A stretch of 64,000 nt of DNA, taken from Nilaparvata lugens. Lineage: Eukaryota; Arthropoda; Insecta; Hemiptera; Delphacidae. Shown piece by piece: positions 48,567-60,541 of the stretch. The notes under the pieces are model-generated. The model worked only from the letters and a program-made list of their open reading frames with translations, did no database searches and was not told where the DNA came from. The DNA lies in NCBI RefSeq assembly GCF_014356525.2, contig NC_052509.1, positions 31,317,398-31,381,397 on the forward strand. Reading direction: 5' to 3'. The position numbers were made by a program, and so were the translations under genes. The stretch's first letter is position 1. Each line of letters opens with the position of its first letter.

Positions 48567-48576
48567 TGTGAGATAT
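48309..48576 (-). CDS. N-acetyltransferase exon with start codon
   Basis: The acceptor is TTTTTTCTAG just upstream of 48576; ATG lies at 48566, ten bases into the exon. The exon ends AAG before donor GTAACT (48308-48303). The antisense ORF at 48320-48571 and the other minus frame at 48310-48507 are shadows. Confidence 0.75.
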
Positions 48577-48669
48577 CTAGAAAAAATAGAAAAAAATGCA
48601 TATGAAATTTCATCTTCTTTTGTTTATATTATTGGACAATAAAAAATCATCCAATAAAGAATGTCTCTA

Positions 48670-49400
48670 TCAGCAGCTTATTGACGAGGATGAAGGAGAG
48701 ATTCATAATGGACAGCAAGATAAAGCGGCTAAGAAGTGAGCGCACCTCCCTTTTCTGCGAGCTAGAGCTAGAAGGCAGCAGCTACATCAGTGAGCAGGAA
48801 GACTTCGCACTAATCAAATGGCTCTTCAAGGCGCGAACAGAGCTGATCCAGTTGAACAGATACACGTTCAATCAGCCAGTGAAGCTGTGCTCCCTGTGAA
48901 CTGGCAGGATGAAGAGGATGTGATGCATTTCGTCGCCAGATGCCCCATACTACACGAGATACGGTGCGCTTACCTGAGGAGAGGCTTGCTGTCGAGAGAG
49001 GAGCTGAAGAGGTACCTGGATGGCAGTAACTGTAGAGATGTTAGCCGCTACTGTGGGGCTGTTTGGCAGTACAGGTATTCATGATCCAGGAGTTCAATCT
49101 CTAAAGCTTTCTTAAGACGCATCTTCTTTTGCAATAGTAATGATGAAATAGAACTTATTTGCCGTATTGTTTGAATATAAATGTAACATTGCCAACATTT
49201 TGCAACTTACAAAAGTGAAAAAATTATCTTTCTCCACTCCCCGGAAAGAGGATCTCCTATTTATCTCATCTTTCTCCTAGCTCCGTCCATGGACGGATCT
49301 TATCCATGGGGCGAATGCCAATAATGTAATACTTATAGAGAAATACTTTTGTTACAAATTGTTGTATCAATAAAAGCGATTATTATTATATTATTATCAA
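48670..49400 (+). pseudogene. LINE ORF2 C-terminal fragment in the first intron
   Basis: Two overlapping frames read IKWLFKARTELIQLNRYTFN and KLCSL, then NWQDEEDVMHFVARCPIL and WQYRYS. Together they match the C-terminal cysteine/histidine motif of LINE proteins (CxxC...HF...CP). One frameshift lies near 48890. A tail of ATTATTATATTATTATC follows at 49380-49400. It is antisense to the host gene and sits between the 5' exon and the ATG exon. Confidence 0.75.
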
Positions 49401-50176
49401 TACGAAATCATCTGAGAATTTTAAATATTTGATAATAAATGACAATGATTCCAGTTTCAATAATATGGAGAATCTTATGGATTTTGCGTTGAAAAATGAT
49501 CAAATTCAATATCAAATTTCACCATGAATGAGTTCACGTCTTAATCAATAAGATCGGAAGTGGATTCCAATATGACACAAGCTCATATGAGACAAGTGAA
49601 AACAATGAGCTAATAAAACCAAACACTACCTATTATGCTAAGAAACTAAGAAGATAGCGCATATATACTAGAAATACAATCATAGACATTTTACTTGTAT
49701 TTTTAGTATATAAGGAGAAATATATTTACACATTGTATGTAATCGATATAGAATAATATGCTTAGATGGATATCATGTATTGTGCATGCTACTCAATGGT
49801 ATAGTCTCTCGTATCACGCAGCAAGAAGACTGAATTTTATCATGATAATCATTCTTGTAATATGAAGGAGAGAATTAGGATTGGAATGATCGAAAGTGTA
49901 GAAATTAGCTAAGGTACTGGTAGGTATGGAGTAAACATGTTCAGGTATGAATAATGGATGAACAGAATAGTTCTCATTCAAGCTGAATCGCAATTGGCAG
50001 TACTCAAATAATGTTAAATTATGTAAAGAAATAATAAAGATAATGCATCATTGCAGGCTAGGACATCGAACATAGCAACTACATTTTGCAATACAGTATG
50101 TATGTACTTTAGCGAAATATCATATGCTATTACATCAATATCAATCATAAATATTTAGTCAATAGTATTCAGAAAG
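49401..50176. other. Intronic sequence, no feature seen
   Basis: AT-rich sequence inside the presumed first intron of the N-acetyltransferase gene; nothing recognised. Confidence 0.4.
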
Positions 50177-50182
50177 ACTTAC

Positions 50183-50253
50183 CGGTGTTGATAAAGAGCT
50201 GTTGTATGAATCCAGACTTGATAGCGTCGAAAGCGAAACAAGTAGAATGGACT
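50183..50253 (-). promoter_or_regulatory. Candidate 5' noncoding exon and initiator of the N-acetyltransferase
   Basis: On the minus strand, donor GTAAGT (50182-50177) follows CAACACCG. About 70 bp upstream is TCAGTC (50255-50250), the arthropod initiator consensus, giving a start near 50253. No TATA box is visible at the expected distance. The exon has no ATG in a good context. The link to the coding exon (acceptor at 48577) is inferred. Confidence 0.4.
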
Positions 50254-50289
50254 GAACAAGCACTTGTGGCTTGCAACAAACCAAACGAA

Positions 50290-52079
50290 CTTGACCTCAA
50301 TATGCAACACTTTTCATTGCTGCCAACTAATAGAAAGCCAATTCCCGCTTCATTTAAATAAATTATCTTCCTATTACATAATAATTCATTTGATTATGGA
50401 TCTTATCAATCAATGTCACTAGGTAGATTACTTTCCGTTACGGACTGTCTTTCATTTAGAAATTCTGAATGAATTTGAAAGTTATTGCTTTTGTTATTAT
50501 GGGTATGAAGTGGATCAGCCAGTAAAGAGATTCACAAAATCATGAATTTAATTTTCAATTCACTCCAATTTTTATTGCATCATTAATCGTTCCAATTCTG
50601 TTGATTGATACACCTCATTGTTGCTATAACCCAATTTCCGATTCTCAAATCATTTGACCAAGAGATTGAACCTACATGTCGTATCTTGGATTTTTGATTG
50701 ATGTGATATTGCTCATTGAACACAGTACTTATTAGCTTCATAATCTTCTCATTAAATTATTTTATTTTAGATGAAAATTCAACGATTGAGTCATTTAAGC
50801 TACATTTGTATTAAGAGTATGGAACGAATTCTGCAATGAAAAGTATGAAACAAATGAACAATCAATAATAACACAATGATGAACAATGAAGAATAGTTCT
50901 TTGATATTACAGGTGCTTCATCTATTCTATTTTCTAAAAAGTTAACACAATAAGTGTTTTTGAATTCAATCATCTCTTGCTTGAAAATACAATAATTCAT
51001 TCAAATTTCTCAGATTGAACTTAGAATTCCAATCACATAATGAGAGCTTTTGAACAATTACAACTATATAAAAATTTGAAGAGTGGACAACATAATGAAT
51101 AGGATAATCTTCTGATTACACGAGTCAAATAATTTATCAGTGATAATACTGAAATGAATTTTAGAAATTGCTTGGTCTGTTTATTGGGCAATGAATTGTG
51201 TGATCTGCCTCATAGAGTTTAGGTGAGATGATGATGCCATTTTTTAATAATCTTATTTATAAAAGTAACAATTTAGGATGGAAAATCACATATCAATGGA
51301 GAAAGAAAGTTTCAAAAAATTTTTTACAATAGTTCTTTAGGCCTCGATTTCACGAGGCAATCGAGCAGCCAAGTCACGCAGCGACCAAATAATTATCCAA
51401 TTGATGATTCTGTTGTCAGTCAACTATCGAACTTTGACACGATACTTAAACTTATTAATACGAACTTTGTGGTTTCTATCACAGAATATAACCATCATGT
51501 ATGCTGTATGTGATTTCTCAAATATGAGATTTGAAAGAATGCTATGTTTTCTTAATAATCTTAGCTGTAGCATTTTTACATCTGTAAGTATGTACGGGGA
51601 ATTTTTACAAAAGAATTTTTGAATCCTAGGATTTTAGAATTCTCGTAGGATTTTTATAGTACTTTCGAGTTGTGTGTTTCTAATTAAAATGTAGGAAAAT
51701 GGCTAAGTTTTTTTAATAGGATATATTGTGATATATTTGGAAAAATAGACAAATCACAAACCTGTAGTTGTAGTGCAGTCTACTTCCAGAGGCCTGTAAC
51801 AACTGTACCTTGTCTGATAGGGGAATATCCCCATCTTAAACTTCTGGAGAAAAGTCTTCAATATTCGTTTGTAACTTACACCTGATGGAAACGAATATAT
51901 CGAATATATTATTCTGTCTGGGAGCAGATGCACAGAAACGTGTTACCAAGAGACATGAATTACCTCCAACTTCGTCAGTGGAGATATCGAATGCGAAATA
52001 TTGTTGAATACTTGTCAGTTTGCATTCATTTTTATCCTCTGTCTCCACTTATCATCAACATCCCCTCTCCACGCTTTTC
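50290..52079. other. No gene recognised
   Basis: AT-rich upstream region. The 51401-51622 (+) and 50800-51000 (-) ORFs have no domain and are not flanked by a gene structure. Confidence 0.45.
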
Positions 52080-53060
52080 TTATTACTTCTTTTTGAAGGA
52101 ATAAAGAAAAGAGTGAAAAGCGTTGGCACCTTATTAGAATTTGGCACCTTCCGCAGTGACAGGACTCGTCAATGTCAACCCACCCTTCTTCCCAATTTCG
52201 TTTCTCCTCCTTTTCGTCTTCTCCAAAGTTCCTCTTCATTGTTTTTTTTCCGCTTCTCTGATCTCATAATTCATGTCCTCCTTCTGATCATTGTTGAACT
52301 CCTCTCCTGCTTCTTGTTCTTCTATGTTCTACTCTTCCTCGTTACCATCTTCTCCTTCTTTTTCTGCATTTTCTATTCCTTCTCACTTTTTTTCTTCTTC
52401 TCCTTGCTACTTTTCCACTTTCTCTTCCACCTCTGCTCCTTCTTCCACTTTACCTTTCTCTCTCATATATTCTGCATATATCTGCTACCATCTCTTTATT
52501 CTTCATGTCATATTTTCCTGTTCTCCAGTGTTTGTTCAACTCTTTGTTCTCTTCTGCCTTCTCATATTTCTGCTCTATCAGCTTCTTCTTTTTCAAACCT
52601 TTCTCACTTACTCCTACAACTTCTCCTTCTCCTTTTCTACCCCTTCTCCCACATCTCCTTCTCAACTTCTACTAGCACTACATGTTCTTCTTACACTTGA
52701 ATTCCTTCACATTTCATTCACTCCACTTCCTACTTTATTTTATTGCTTTCGGTTTCGTATTTTCGCATTTTATTTACCCTTCTTCTTCCTTACTTACTTT
52801 TTCTTTCAGGAATATTCTTGTAGAACTTCTTCTTCTTCTCCTTTCCCTTTTCCCGCTTTTTCTCCATTCACTTCTCCACTTTTTATGTTTTTCCTATGTC
52901 CATTCTATCCTCAATTTCCTATGTTTTTCCTATTTTCATTCTACCTTAACTTTCTACTCCCACTCCTTCACTAATCTTCCATCTTCCTCTCTCCTAATTC
53001 TCTCCCTTTCCATTCCCTCTTCCCATCTCTCTATCACTGAACGATCAGTAACTGCTTCTT
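52080..53060 (+). repeat. Polypyrimidine (C/T) tract, about 1 kb
   Basis: The + strand is overwhelmingly C and T (TTCTTCTCC, CTCTTCC and similar units) without a single period. The long open frames over it (52020-52700, 52291-52974, 52682-53110) owe their length to the lack of purine-bearing stop codons and translate as Ser/Phe/Leu-rich filler. Such a tract can form triplex DNA and is antisense to a purine-rich RNA. Confidence 0.85.
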
Positions 53061-53386
53061 TTCTAAACGCTTTTCGTCTGACACCAACTCAATCTCTGTG
53101 CAGCCGATAAACAAACTTGCATTCAAAATGGATTCCCATTATATAAGCTTACGCGATCGCTACAGTCTCCCCTCATCCCGCTTTCATTTTTGCTTCCGTT
53201 CATCACAGAACAGGTGTCACTGAATATGAAATCAATAGCGTCTTTCGAAATAGATAAAGTAATGGGAGATGCTGGGAGAAAAATAGGCGTCGCTCTGAAT
53301 TCTTTAGAGATGAAAAAAGTGAAATTTGTGCAAAGTGATACCGTTGAACAGTGAAAAACTATACTAGATCGTTCTCGAATTCTCAC

Positions 53387-53449
53387 CAGGCAATCACACC
53401 AATCATTCATATTGACTACAATAATAATCAGTGCAGCTCCCAAGTTCAC
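53387..53449 (-). CDS. Candidate 63-nt internal exon of an unidentified gene, copy 1
   Basis: On the minus strand an acceptor (GATTCATTTCAG) and a donor (GTGAGA) bound exactly 21 codons. The reading starts VNLGAALIIIVV and ends NMNDWCDCL. It is phase 0 at both ends, hydrophobic, with an NDW motif, and looks like part of a membrane segment. The parent gene is not seen in the window and I do not recognise the sequence. A chance open frame cannot be excluded. Confidence 0.3.
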
Positions 53450-53463
53450 CTGAAATGAATCAT

Positions 53464-54021
53464 CCTATACTATTAAACGAGCAATTATTGTTTATATGTT
53501 TATGTGTTTGTATTTCACCGGATCTCGAAAACGGCTCTAACGATTATCACGTAATTCAGAACATAGTAGGTTTATAATATAAAGATTCGATTGCACTAGG
53601 TTTCATCCCTGAGAAAACTCGCTGAAGGAAATTAAAAGGATAATTTATTATTCATCTTTGGAAAAACAGCTGTTGATAATTATTTCGTCGTCTGTTGATG
53701 ATGGAAGTGAGTGAGCGAGTTCATGTGTGTGGGACTGTGTCAAAGTTATTTTCAATCCTGATTAATTCTAATGGAACCATCTTTTTGAAATGGTCTTCTC
53801 TGATTTGGTTCACGTGAAATTAATCAGGATTAACATTTAACCGGCTTTTGTGCAACCGGGCCTTCGGGAGGGAAATTTTTGCATTCCTCTGGGAGTTAAT
53901 ATCAATTCACTGTGATTAGATAGAACATTTCTGTATGAACTATAAAATTACTATAATTTCATCTCTCGTAATAAATTTTTCATGCTTTTGTACTCCAGAG
54001 CTAAGCTCGGTCCCCGATATT
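53464..54021 (+). mobile_element. Repeat family A copy 5
   Basis: Starts TCCTATACTATTAAACGAGC after A and ends AAGCTCGGTCCCCGATATT. It holds a partial palindromic MITE (CCTGATTAATTCTAATGGAA to TTAACCGGCTTTTGTGCAAC). Confidence 0.7.
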
Positions 54022-54208
54022 TATATTTAACTCAATACTACAGTTGAAATAAATTGGCGAGAAATCTATAATAGTCAGGAGTATATTATATCAGTCTCAA
54101 AAAATTGGTGATAGTTATCAAAGAAAAATGGTATCTTAAGAAGATATCTCATGATATAGGTTGTTTATGTTGCAGATTTCAAGCCGATTTTCTGTTAACT
54201 TAATCCTA

Positions 54209-54869
54209 TTTTCACACGTATCTCTTTACTCTCTCCTTTTACTAAACATTCTAATTTCATATTCTCATATATATATTTAAAAATTTGTAAATATTCATCT
54301 TCAACACCAAGTCCAGCTAACGTATTCATAATAGCGTTGGTTGTTACACTATCGAATGCTTTTTCAAAGTCGATGAATAGTAGGACCATTTGGAAATTGT
54401 ATTCCCTCGCCTTTCGTATCAATTCCAGCAGTACTAAGATGTTGTCTAGTGTAGAGAAATTTTTCTTGAATCCGGTCTGATCGTTCTGTGTTGCGGCATC
54501 TAAATTTCTTCCTATTCTGTATGTTATTATTGCAATGAAGACTTTGTAAATTGTACAGAGGAGACTTATTGGGCGATAGTTCTTTACTTCTTTTCTGTCT
54601 CCCTTTTTATACAGTAGTATTAGGTTAGCCTTCAACCATAAATCAGGAACTTTTCTATTTTTTAGACATATATTAAACAACTTGACTAGTATACTGGTTA
54701 CAGCTCTTCCTCCCGCTTTTATTTCTTCATTTGTAACTCTATCCGGTCCTCCCGCTTTTCCTTCTTTTAATTTGCTTATTACTCTCTCCACTTCACTTTC
54801 CAGGATTGGAAGGCTATTTTCTACTTGACCTGCATCCAGCTGTTCCTCTCTCCTTCCACTGCACTCTGC
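54209..54869 (-). pseudogene. LINE reverse-transcriptase fragment between the direct repeats
   Basis: A minus-strand open frame from about 54869 into 54195. It reads EEQLDAGQVEN, KEGKAGGPDRVTNEEIKAGG, NYRPISLLCTIYK, FSTLDNILVLLELIRKA and the catalytic block LLFIDFEKAFDSV. It covers the RT N-terminal and finger region only; the YADD half, endonuclease and a poly(A) tail are absent. The frame is intact over about 200 codons, so it is younger than the other LINEs here. The end coincides with the repeat boundaries, so it was captured as a piece rather than inserted by normal target-primed transcription. Confidence 0.8.
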
Positions 54870-54927
54870 TGCAAAGTGATACCGTTGAACAGTGAAAAAC
54901 TATACTAGATCGTTCTCGAATTCTCAC

Positions 54928-54990
54928 CAGGCAATCACACCAATCATTCATATTGACTACAATAATAATCAGTGCAGTTCCCAAGTTCAC
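54928..54990 (-). CDS. Candidate 63-nt internal exon, copy 2
   Basis: Same exon and splice signals as 53387-53449, with one amino-acid change (GAA to GTA in VNLGAAL). If the exon is real, the locus has a duplicated cassette. Confidence 0.3.
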
Positions 54991-55004
54991 CTGAAATGAA
55001 TCAT

Positions 55005-55563
55005 CCTATACTATTAAATGAGCAATTATTGTTTATATGTTTATGTGTTTGTATTTCACCGGATCTCGAAAACGGCTCTAACGATTATCACGTAATTCAG
55101 AACATAGTAGGTTTATAATATAAAAATTTTATAATATAAAGGTTTCATCCCTGAGAAAACTCGCTGAAGGAAATTAAAAGGATAATTTATTATTCATCTT
55201 TGGAAAAACAGCTGTTGATAATTATTTCGTCGTCTGTTGATGATGGAAGTGAGTGAGCGAGTTCATGTGTGTGGGACTGTGTCAAAGTTATTTTCAATCC
55301 TGATTAATTCTAATAGAACCATCTTTTTGAAATGGTCTTCTCTGATTTGGTTCACGTGAAATTAATCAGGATTAACATTTAACCGGCTTTTGTGCAACCG
55401 GGCCTTCTGGAGGGAAATTTTTGCATTCCTCTGGGAGTTAATATCAATTCACTGTTATTAGATAGAACATTTTTGTATGAACTATAAAATTACTATAATT
55501 TCATCTCTCGTAATAAATTTTTTATGCTTTTGTACTCCAGAGCGAAGCTCGGTCCCCGATATT
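55005..55563 (+). mobile_element. Repeat family A copy 6
   Basis: TCCTATACTATTAAATGAGC to AAGCTCGGTCCCCGATATT; the duplicate of copy 5. Confidence 0.7.
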
Positions 55564-55750
55564 TATATTTAACTCAATACTACAGTTGGAATAAATTTGC
55601 GAGAAATCTATAATAGTCAGGAGTATATTATATCAGTCTGAAAAAATTGGTGATAGTTATCAAAGAAAAATGATATCTTAAGAAGATATCTCATGATATA
55701 GGTTGTTTATGTTGCAGATTTCAAGCCGATTTTCTGTTAACTTAATCCTA

Positions 55751-57734
55751 TAACTGTCGACTACTGTCTTTTATCACTGTTTTGACCGGTGAAAATGTAT
55801 GAATGGCACAGTATGAGAGACTACAAGCTTCACAAAGTTTCACAAAAAAGAACTGCTAGGATTATCGGTCTGAGTTAACATTAAAATTTGGGTCATTAAC
55901 GCCCTATTCTATGGGATATCCTTTCATGTTATTTTTTCTCTATATGGTAATATGTAGTCATTTGAAAGAATCACTCCGCATCTCACACTTCCACACTCAC
56001 TTCGCTTTTTATGGATGTAGTAGTTGTTGGAGATTTTTTTATTTTTGTATCGTTTATTGAATAATTATTTATTTTTCCGTAGATGATGATACAAACGTAA
56101 GCTGATGAGTAATGCTCACAAGTGATGAGGCTGACGTATGAAACGAGAGAACCAATAATATTAAATGAATTAACCCAATGTAATGATAGTGATGATTTTT
56201 ATGTGTTCCGAGCCTTCATTTGCATGATCCGTATCTAAAAATTATTACAGCCGGCTAGAACTTTAAAATCTTATCATGCAAAACAGAAAGAGGGAGAAAG
56301 TAAGAGTTTTTTTCCGTTGTTGATTTCCAAGAGTGAAACCGTGATTCAATTGTTACAAGTTACAAGTAACAAGTGATTGGCGGAGGAGAGTGAGTGTCAC
56401 AAGTCAGCTTATCACGTGTCTGGGAGGCGTAGCTGTCATGAGCCGGAGCAGGCAATTTAGCACGGCATTTACAACGTGCAATTAGTGCGTTCCGGCGCTC
56501 GCTTAACGGCCACTGTTTGTCATAAATGTGCTGACGTGGCTACAAGATGCAGGTGCTAGATAAGGTAGGCGCCTTTGCTTAGATACGTCCGAATTGATAA
56601 CGGGCCTTCAAGAGTAACGAGCCCGGATCAACAGCTAAACTACTTTAACAGCCGGCTACAACTTTAAAATCTTATCATGCAAAACAGTAAGAGGGAGAAA
56701 GTAAGAGTTTTTCAGCTAAAGTTGAAGCAGTAAAAGAAGGTAGCACGCGAGAGAAAGTGAAAGTTTTTTCAATAGGTACGAAGGGAGAGAGAGTGTTTTC
56801 ACACTAGCAGGAGGGAGAAAGGGAAAGCTTTGTCAGAAGGTAAGAAGAGAGGAAGAGGGCAGCATTTGAGGGTGAAGAGAGACAGAGAAGTGTAGAATCT
56901 TATCATGCGCAACACAGGAGAAAGAGTTGATGAGTGAGAAGGGCGGGAAAGTCGGAGTGGGTTAAAATAGTGAAAGTGTAAAGTGAATGAGGGCTAGGGT
57001 AATTAAGTTTGTGGTGTTGCGAATGTTGTGAAAAACATTCAAACATTATTTCGTGTTTGAAAAAAAACAACGGGAGAGAGTAATGGATTGTGGAAAAAAG
57101 AGAAGTAAAGAAGTGAAGAGAAATATAATAAAAGTGACTTGGAAGAATTAATAAATGCACTGTAGATTATGAAAAGAATTTGAGATGAAGGAGAATTGTA
57201 CAAACTCTGATATGAATACAGTGTAAGAAGTAAACATTTTTCAACAATAGGAACTGATTCTTGGAATCTGAGATTTGGAATTTGAAAGGGATGGTAATGA
57301 CAGGATCTTCTGAATTATATTTAGAATTCAAATTCAAATTCATTCACTGCAAGAAATAAATACACAGTTGATTATACATTACAATTAGTACAATTTCAAA
57401 TGAATCAACATGAACATAAGTTGTAATCAATCACACTTGATCGAAAAAGTATTGTACAATGGAAACATAATAATCCTTATGATAATATAGTGAAGAGGAA
57501 AAAAATTAACATGCATCTCACCCACGAAGGCTTAAGCCTGTGTGTGGAGAGGAGTCTGTTTATTAGGAAAAACATTTTTTGTGGTTTGAAAAGGTTAAGT
57601 AGTTTTTAAATACTGAATTCTCGAATATTTAATTCTTGAATGATATGAATTTAATCGTTATAGAAAAATTAACTGAGAGGTTGATGCACCCCGAGAGCAT
57701 TGATGCAACCCAATGAAGAACCTGTCACTGGGAA
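55751..57734. other. No gene; duplicated 65-bp segment and purine-rich tract
   Basis: ACAGCCGGCTAGAACTTTAA...GAGGGAGAAAGTAAGAGTTTTT at 56248-56314 is repeated at 56648-56713; a third partial copy is near 56896. 56680-57130 is purine-rich (GGGAGAAAG, GAGAGAG). 56400-56640 is GC-richer and could be regulatory, but no exon is seen. The 56903-57160 minus ORF is low-complexity. Confidence 0.5.
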
Positions 57735-59640
57735 GGTATAAGCTATAAGCAATGTATAATTTATTTTATTTATTAATATTTTTTACAAAGAAGCACTGAT
57801 TGGGAGAGAAAAACTAAGGATACTCTTTGTACTATTTCTCTCCCAAATTTAGATAACATTTTAAAAGTTCAAAATAAGGTTATGATTTCACTTAACTAAA
57901 ATTCAGTCCATTTTCACTCAAAAACAACGAAAACTAAGATTTTTAAATTTTGACGGTTGAAAACAAAATAAAAAACAAAAATATCACACTCAAATCACCA
58001 TTAATTGGAAAATTTTTGAATTATTTTACAAAATTTAGAGCCGGAAAAACACAACTCACTATTCAGCTCATGAAGCGTTAGCACATTATATAACCTTATT
58101 GAGCGAATAAAAAGTAATGGAATGTACAAAAAATGAATAATAAAGAAAAAATTAATGGATAGATAAAAATGTGTTATAATTTAGCAACTACAACATTTAA
58201 TAACAAAATTTGATTATGTTTGTTTCGACCCACTATATTAAATTACATGACTAAGACATTATTAAAGTAAAGATATATTCACACTACGTGCAGATTACGA
58301 GATCAAAAATAATAAATAAATATTGATAATTGGAATGAAATATGGCTTCTATGTTTTCCCTACTGATCTCCCTCAATCATATTTTGATGTTTTTTATACG
58401 CATAAGGTGAACAGTTATGAGCATTACGAAGGGTGGAAGGAATATTTCTGTATAAAATTTGTGTAACAGTTTGTTGTTGAGTGAGTTTTGATAAGTCTCA
58501 AATTCAATGCCAATGGAATTTGCTAAGCGTGTTGCGAGATTATGATTTATTTTTTTAACATATTATCACTGATTGCACGAATGAAGAGGAGCTAGCTTCA
58601 AACATACACAATTGTCGAATGTCAAGGACATCAAACTCATCAAATATTCAATTATTCGAATGGGTGCGAATGAGTTTACTAAGAGCTGTTATTATTATGC
58701 GTTTTTGAGTGATGACTGAAGGATTCAGAATTGATTTATGCGCTCCTACATAGGCTAAAGTTCCGGCAGTAATAACAGATTGAACATAAGCAGAATATAC
58801 ATTTCTCAAATCATCTTTCGATAGAAGTAGACTTATATTCAAGAAAATCTAGATAGTATTTTGTTTTTCAATTGGGTTATATGTTTTGACCATTCCAAAT
58901 CATCAACTATGAAGCCTGAATATCTATAAGAGCTACACTCTCAATGGACTCGCAATGGCATTGGATATTATAAGGACTTGAGCAGGAATGTAAAGCTATT
59001 GAATCAATAGGAGGCTCCTGACGTTTTTGCAGTAAGACTTAGCAAAATTTTGATTTTGCTATATCGAGTGTCAAGATATTTGGATCGAACCACGCCTTCA
59101 GCATGTGGAGGTCGCGGGATGCTTTCTCATACATTTCCTCTTTGTTTCTGCCTGTAACATGCAGCGCTTTATCATCAGCAAATAAGAATAGATTCTTTCT
59201 ATAGGTACTATAGGAATAGGTACTTTCACCAAATTATTAATATAGATTAAGAATAATAATGGTCGCAATGTGCTTCCTTGCACCACACTGTAATCTATAG
59301 GATTTAGACAACTTTAAACTCCCATTATTCGAAATGCCTGTTTTCTATCAGTTAGGTAGCTTTCAAACCAGCTATGCGACTCATTCTGGACTCCTATAAG
59401 CGCTAGTTTTTTCATTAGATTTGATCGATAAACTGTATCGAATGCTTTAGCCAAGTCCAGAAATATTATATAGTTGTTTTAATTACTTTGAGTGAGCTGT
59501 TGACTCCTTTGGTCAAATCATACAGTGCATCTGATATGTTTTTGTTGTTCCTAAACCCGAATTGTCTGTCTGTTGAAATCCCATTTACCTCAATTATAAC
59601 TTGATTGAAACTTTATGATTTTTTCTAAAAATTAAGTATC
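57735..59640 (-). pseudogene. Non-LTR retrotransposon, minus strand, heavily decayed
   Basis: Readable blocks from the 5' side: ISTDRQFGFRNNKNISDALY (about 59575-59515), LAKAFDTVYRSNLMKKLALI (about 59460-59400), VVQGSTLRPLLFLIYINNL (about 59290-59230), and LLSKDDLRNVYSAYVQSVIT then GTLAYVGAHKSILNP (58842-58720). These are RT blocks in the correct order, with stops and shifts between them. The 3' end near 57757-57775 has AAATAAAATAAATTA. The YADD region is degraded. Confidence 0.75.
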
Positions 59641-59697
59641 AGAGGAAATAGATAAGGATTCCATCTTTTTTAACAAGGATTGATTTCTCTCCTTTAA

Positions 59698-60400
59698 GAT
59701 TCAAAAAATCAAAAATCAATTTATTGCCATTCTTTTTTTTTACAAACAAGTGAAACAAAAACATTCTTATAATGTTATAACTAATTATAATCTAAACTAA
59801 TTCAAAAACATATTCAACGAATGTTTTCTTTTATTTTAATATTGAAATAATGGGCTCTCCCAGAAAAGCTAATGCTTGAGCTCTGGAATAGAGTTCAAAA
59901 ATGTTGAAGGTAATTAGGATGGATGTCTAGGACAATTTAATCAGTACCAGAAGAAACAATATGCAATTTAAACACTAGAATATAAATGTATGTACAATAT
60001 AACAATGTAAGCACCAGAACAAAAAGTCAATTAATCTTCTGGAATCTCAAGTCCGAAGTTAACTTTCCTACATACCCACTCTCTTATTTCATGAATTAAA
60101 CACTTAGTAATTCTATTTGAAATGAATTTTTCAGGTAGACAATTTATTATTCTATGGCAATAGAAGGACAATTGGTGTTTGCAAGATGTAAGTATAGTGA
60201 ATAGGTTATTGTAGGTATTGAAAGCATTTGGATGTATTAGATATGGTGTATTACGAGTAGTGAATTTGTCTTTGAATATTAATAGTAGTAGATTAGTAGT
60301 TATTAGTGGTAGATTTCTTTGAATATTAATCAGATGATGATTCCTCATCAGCATGATGGCCAACATCGTAAAAAACGAATGTTGCAAAGCTGGAATTGAT
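59698..60400 (-). pseudogene. LINE 3' fragment (C-terminus and tail)
   Basis: The 118-aa frame (60387-60031) reads RNTPYLIHPNAFNTYNNLFT and HRIINCLPEKF, matching the C-terminal R-N-T ... N-x-LP pattern of CR1/Jockey-like LINEs. It ends downstream with AATAAATTGATTTTTGATTT near 59725-59698. It is separate from the LINE at 57735-59640. Confidence 0.6.
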
Positions 60401-60541
60401 GTTACAAAGATGCTAGAAAATTATGTAGGCCACAGAAATCTTGAAAAAATATTATCAAGCATGATTCCTCTACTTTATTCCTTTACTTGCAGAGATGTGG
60501 AATAATATTAGTGTTGTATAACAGAAATGAATAATTCATTG

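Larger units (their letters stand above)
53329..54208. repeat. 880-bp direct repeat, copy 1
   Basis: Starts TGCAAAGTGATACCGTTG and ends TTAACTTAATCCTA. Copy 2 starts at 54870. The copies differ at only a few positions and one short rearranged patch (near 55130). It includes family A copy 5 and the candidate exon at 53387-53449. Confidence 0.85.
54870..55750. repeat. 880-bp direct repeat, copy 2
   Basis: Same as copy 1 with few differences; period 1,541 bp. Contains family A copy 6 (55005-55563) and the second candidate exon. Confidence 0.85.

Noticed and set aside
48310..48571. Antisense and second-frame ORFs over the first N-acetyltransferase exon
   Set aside because: They are shadows of the coding exon; only the frame starting at 48566 matches the GNAT family.
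52020..53110. Three overlapping ORFs of 142-227 aa on the + strand
   Set aside because: They translate a polypyrimidine tract. Composition alone removes stop codons and the products are low-complexity.
53329..55750. LTR retrotransposon (direct repeats around an RT)
   Set aside because: The RT is LINE-type and partial. There is no primer-binding site, gag, protease or integrase, and the repeats contain family A elements.
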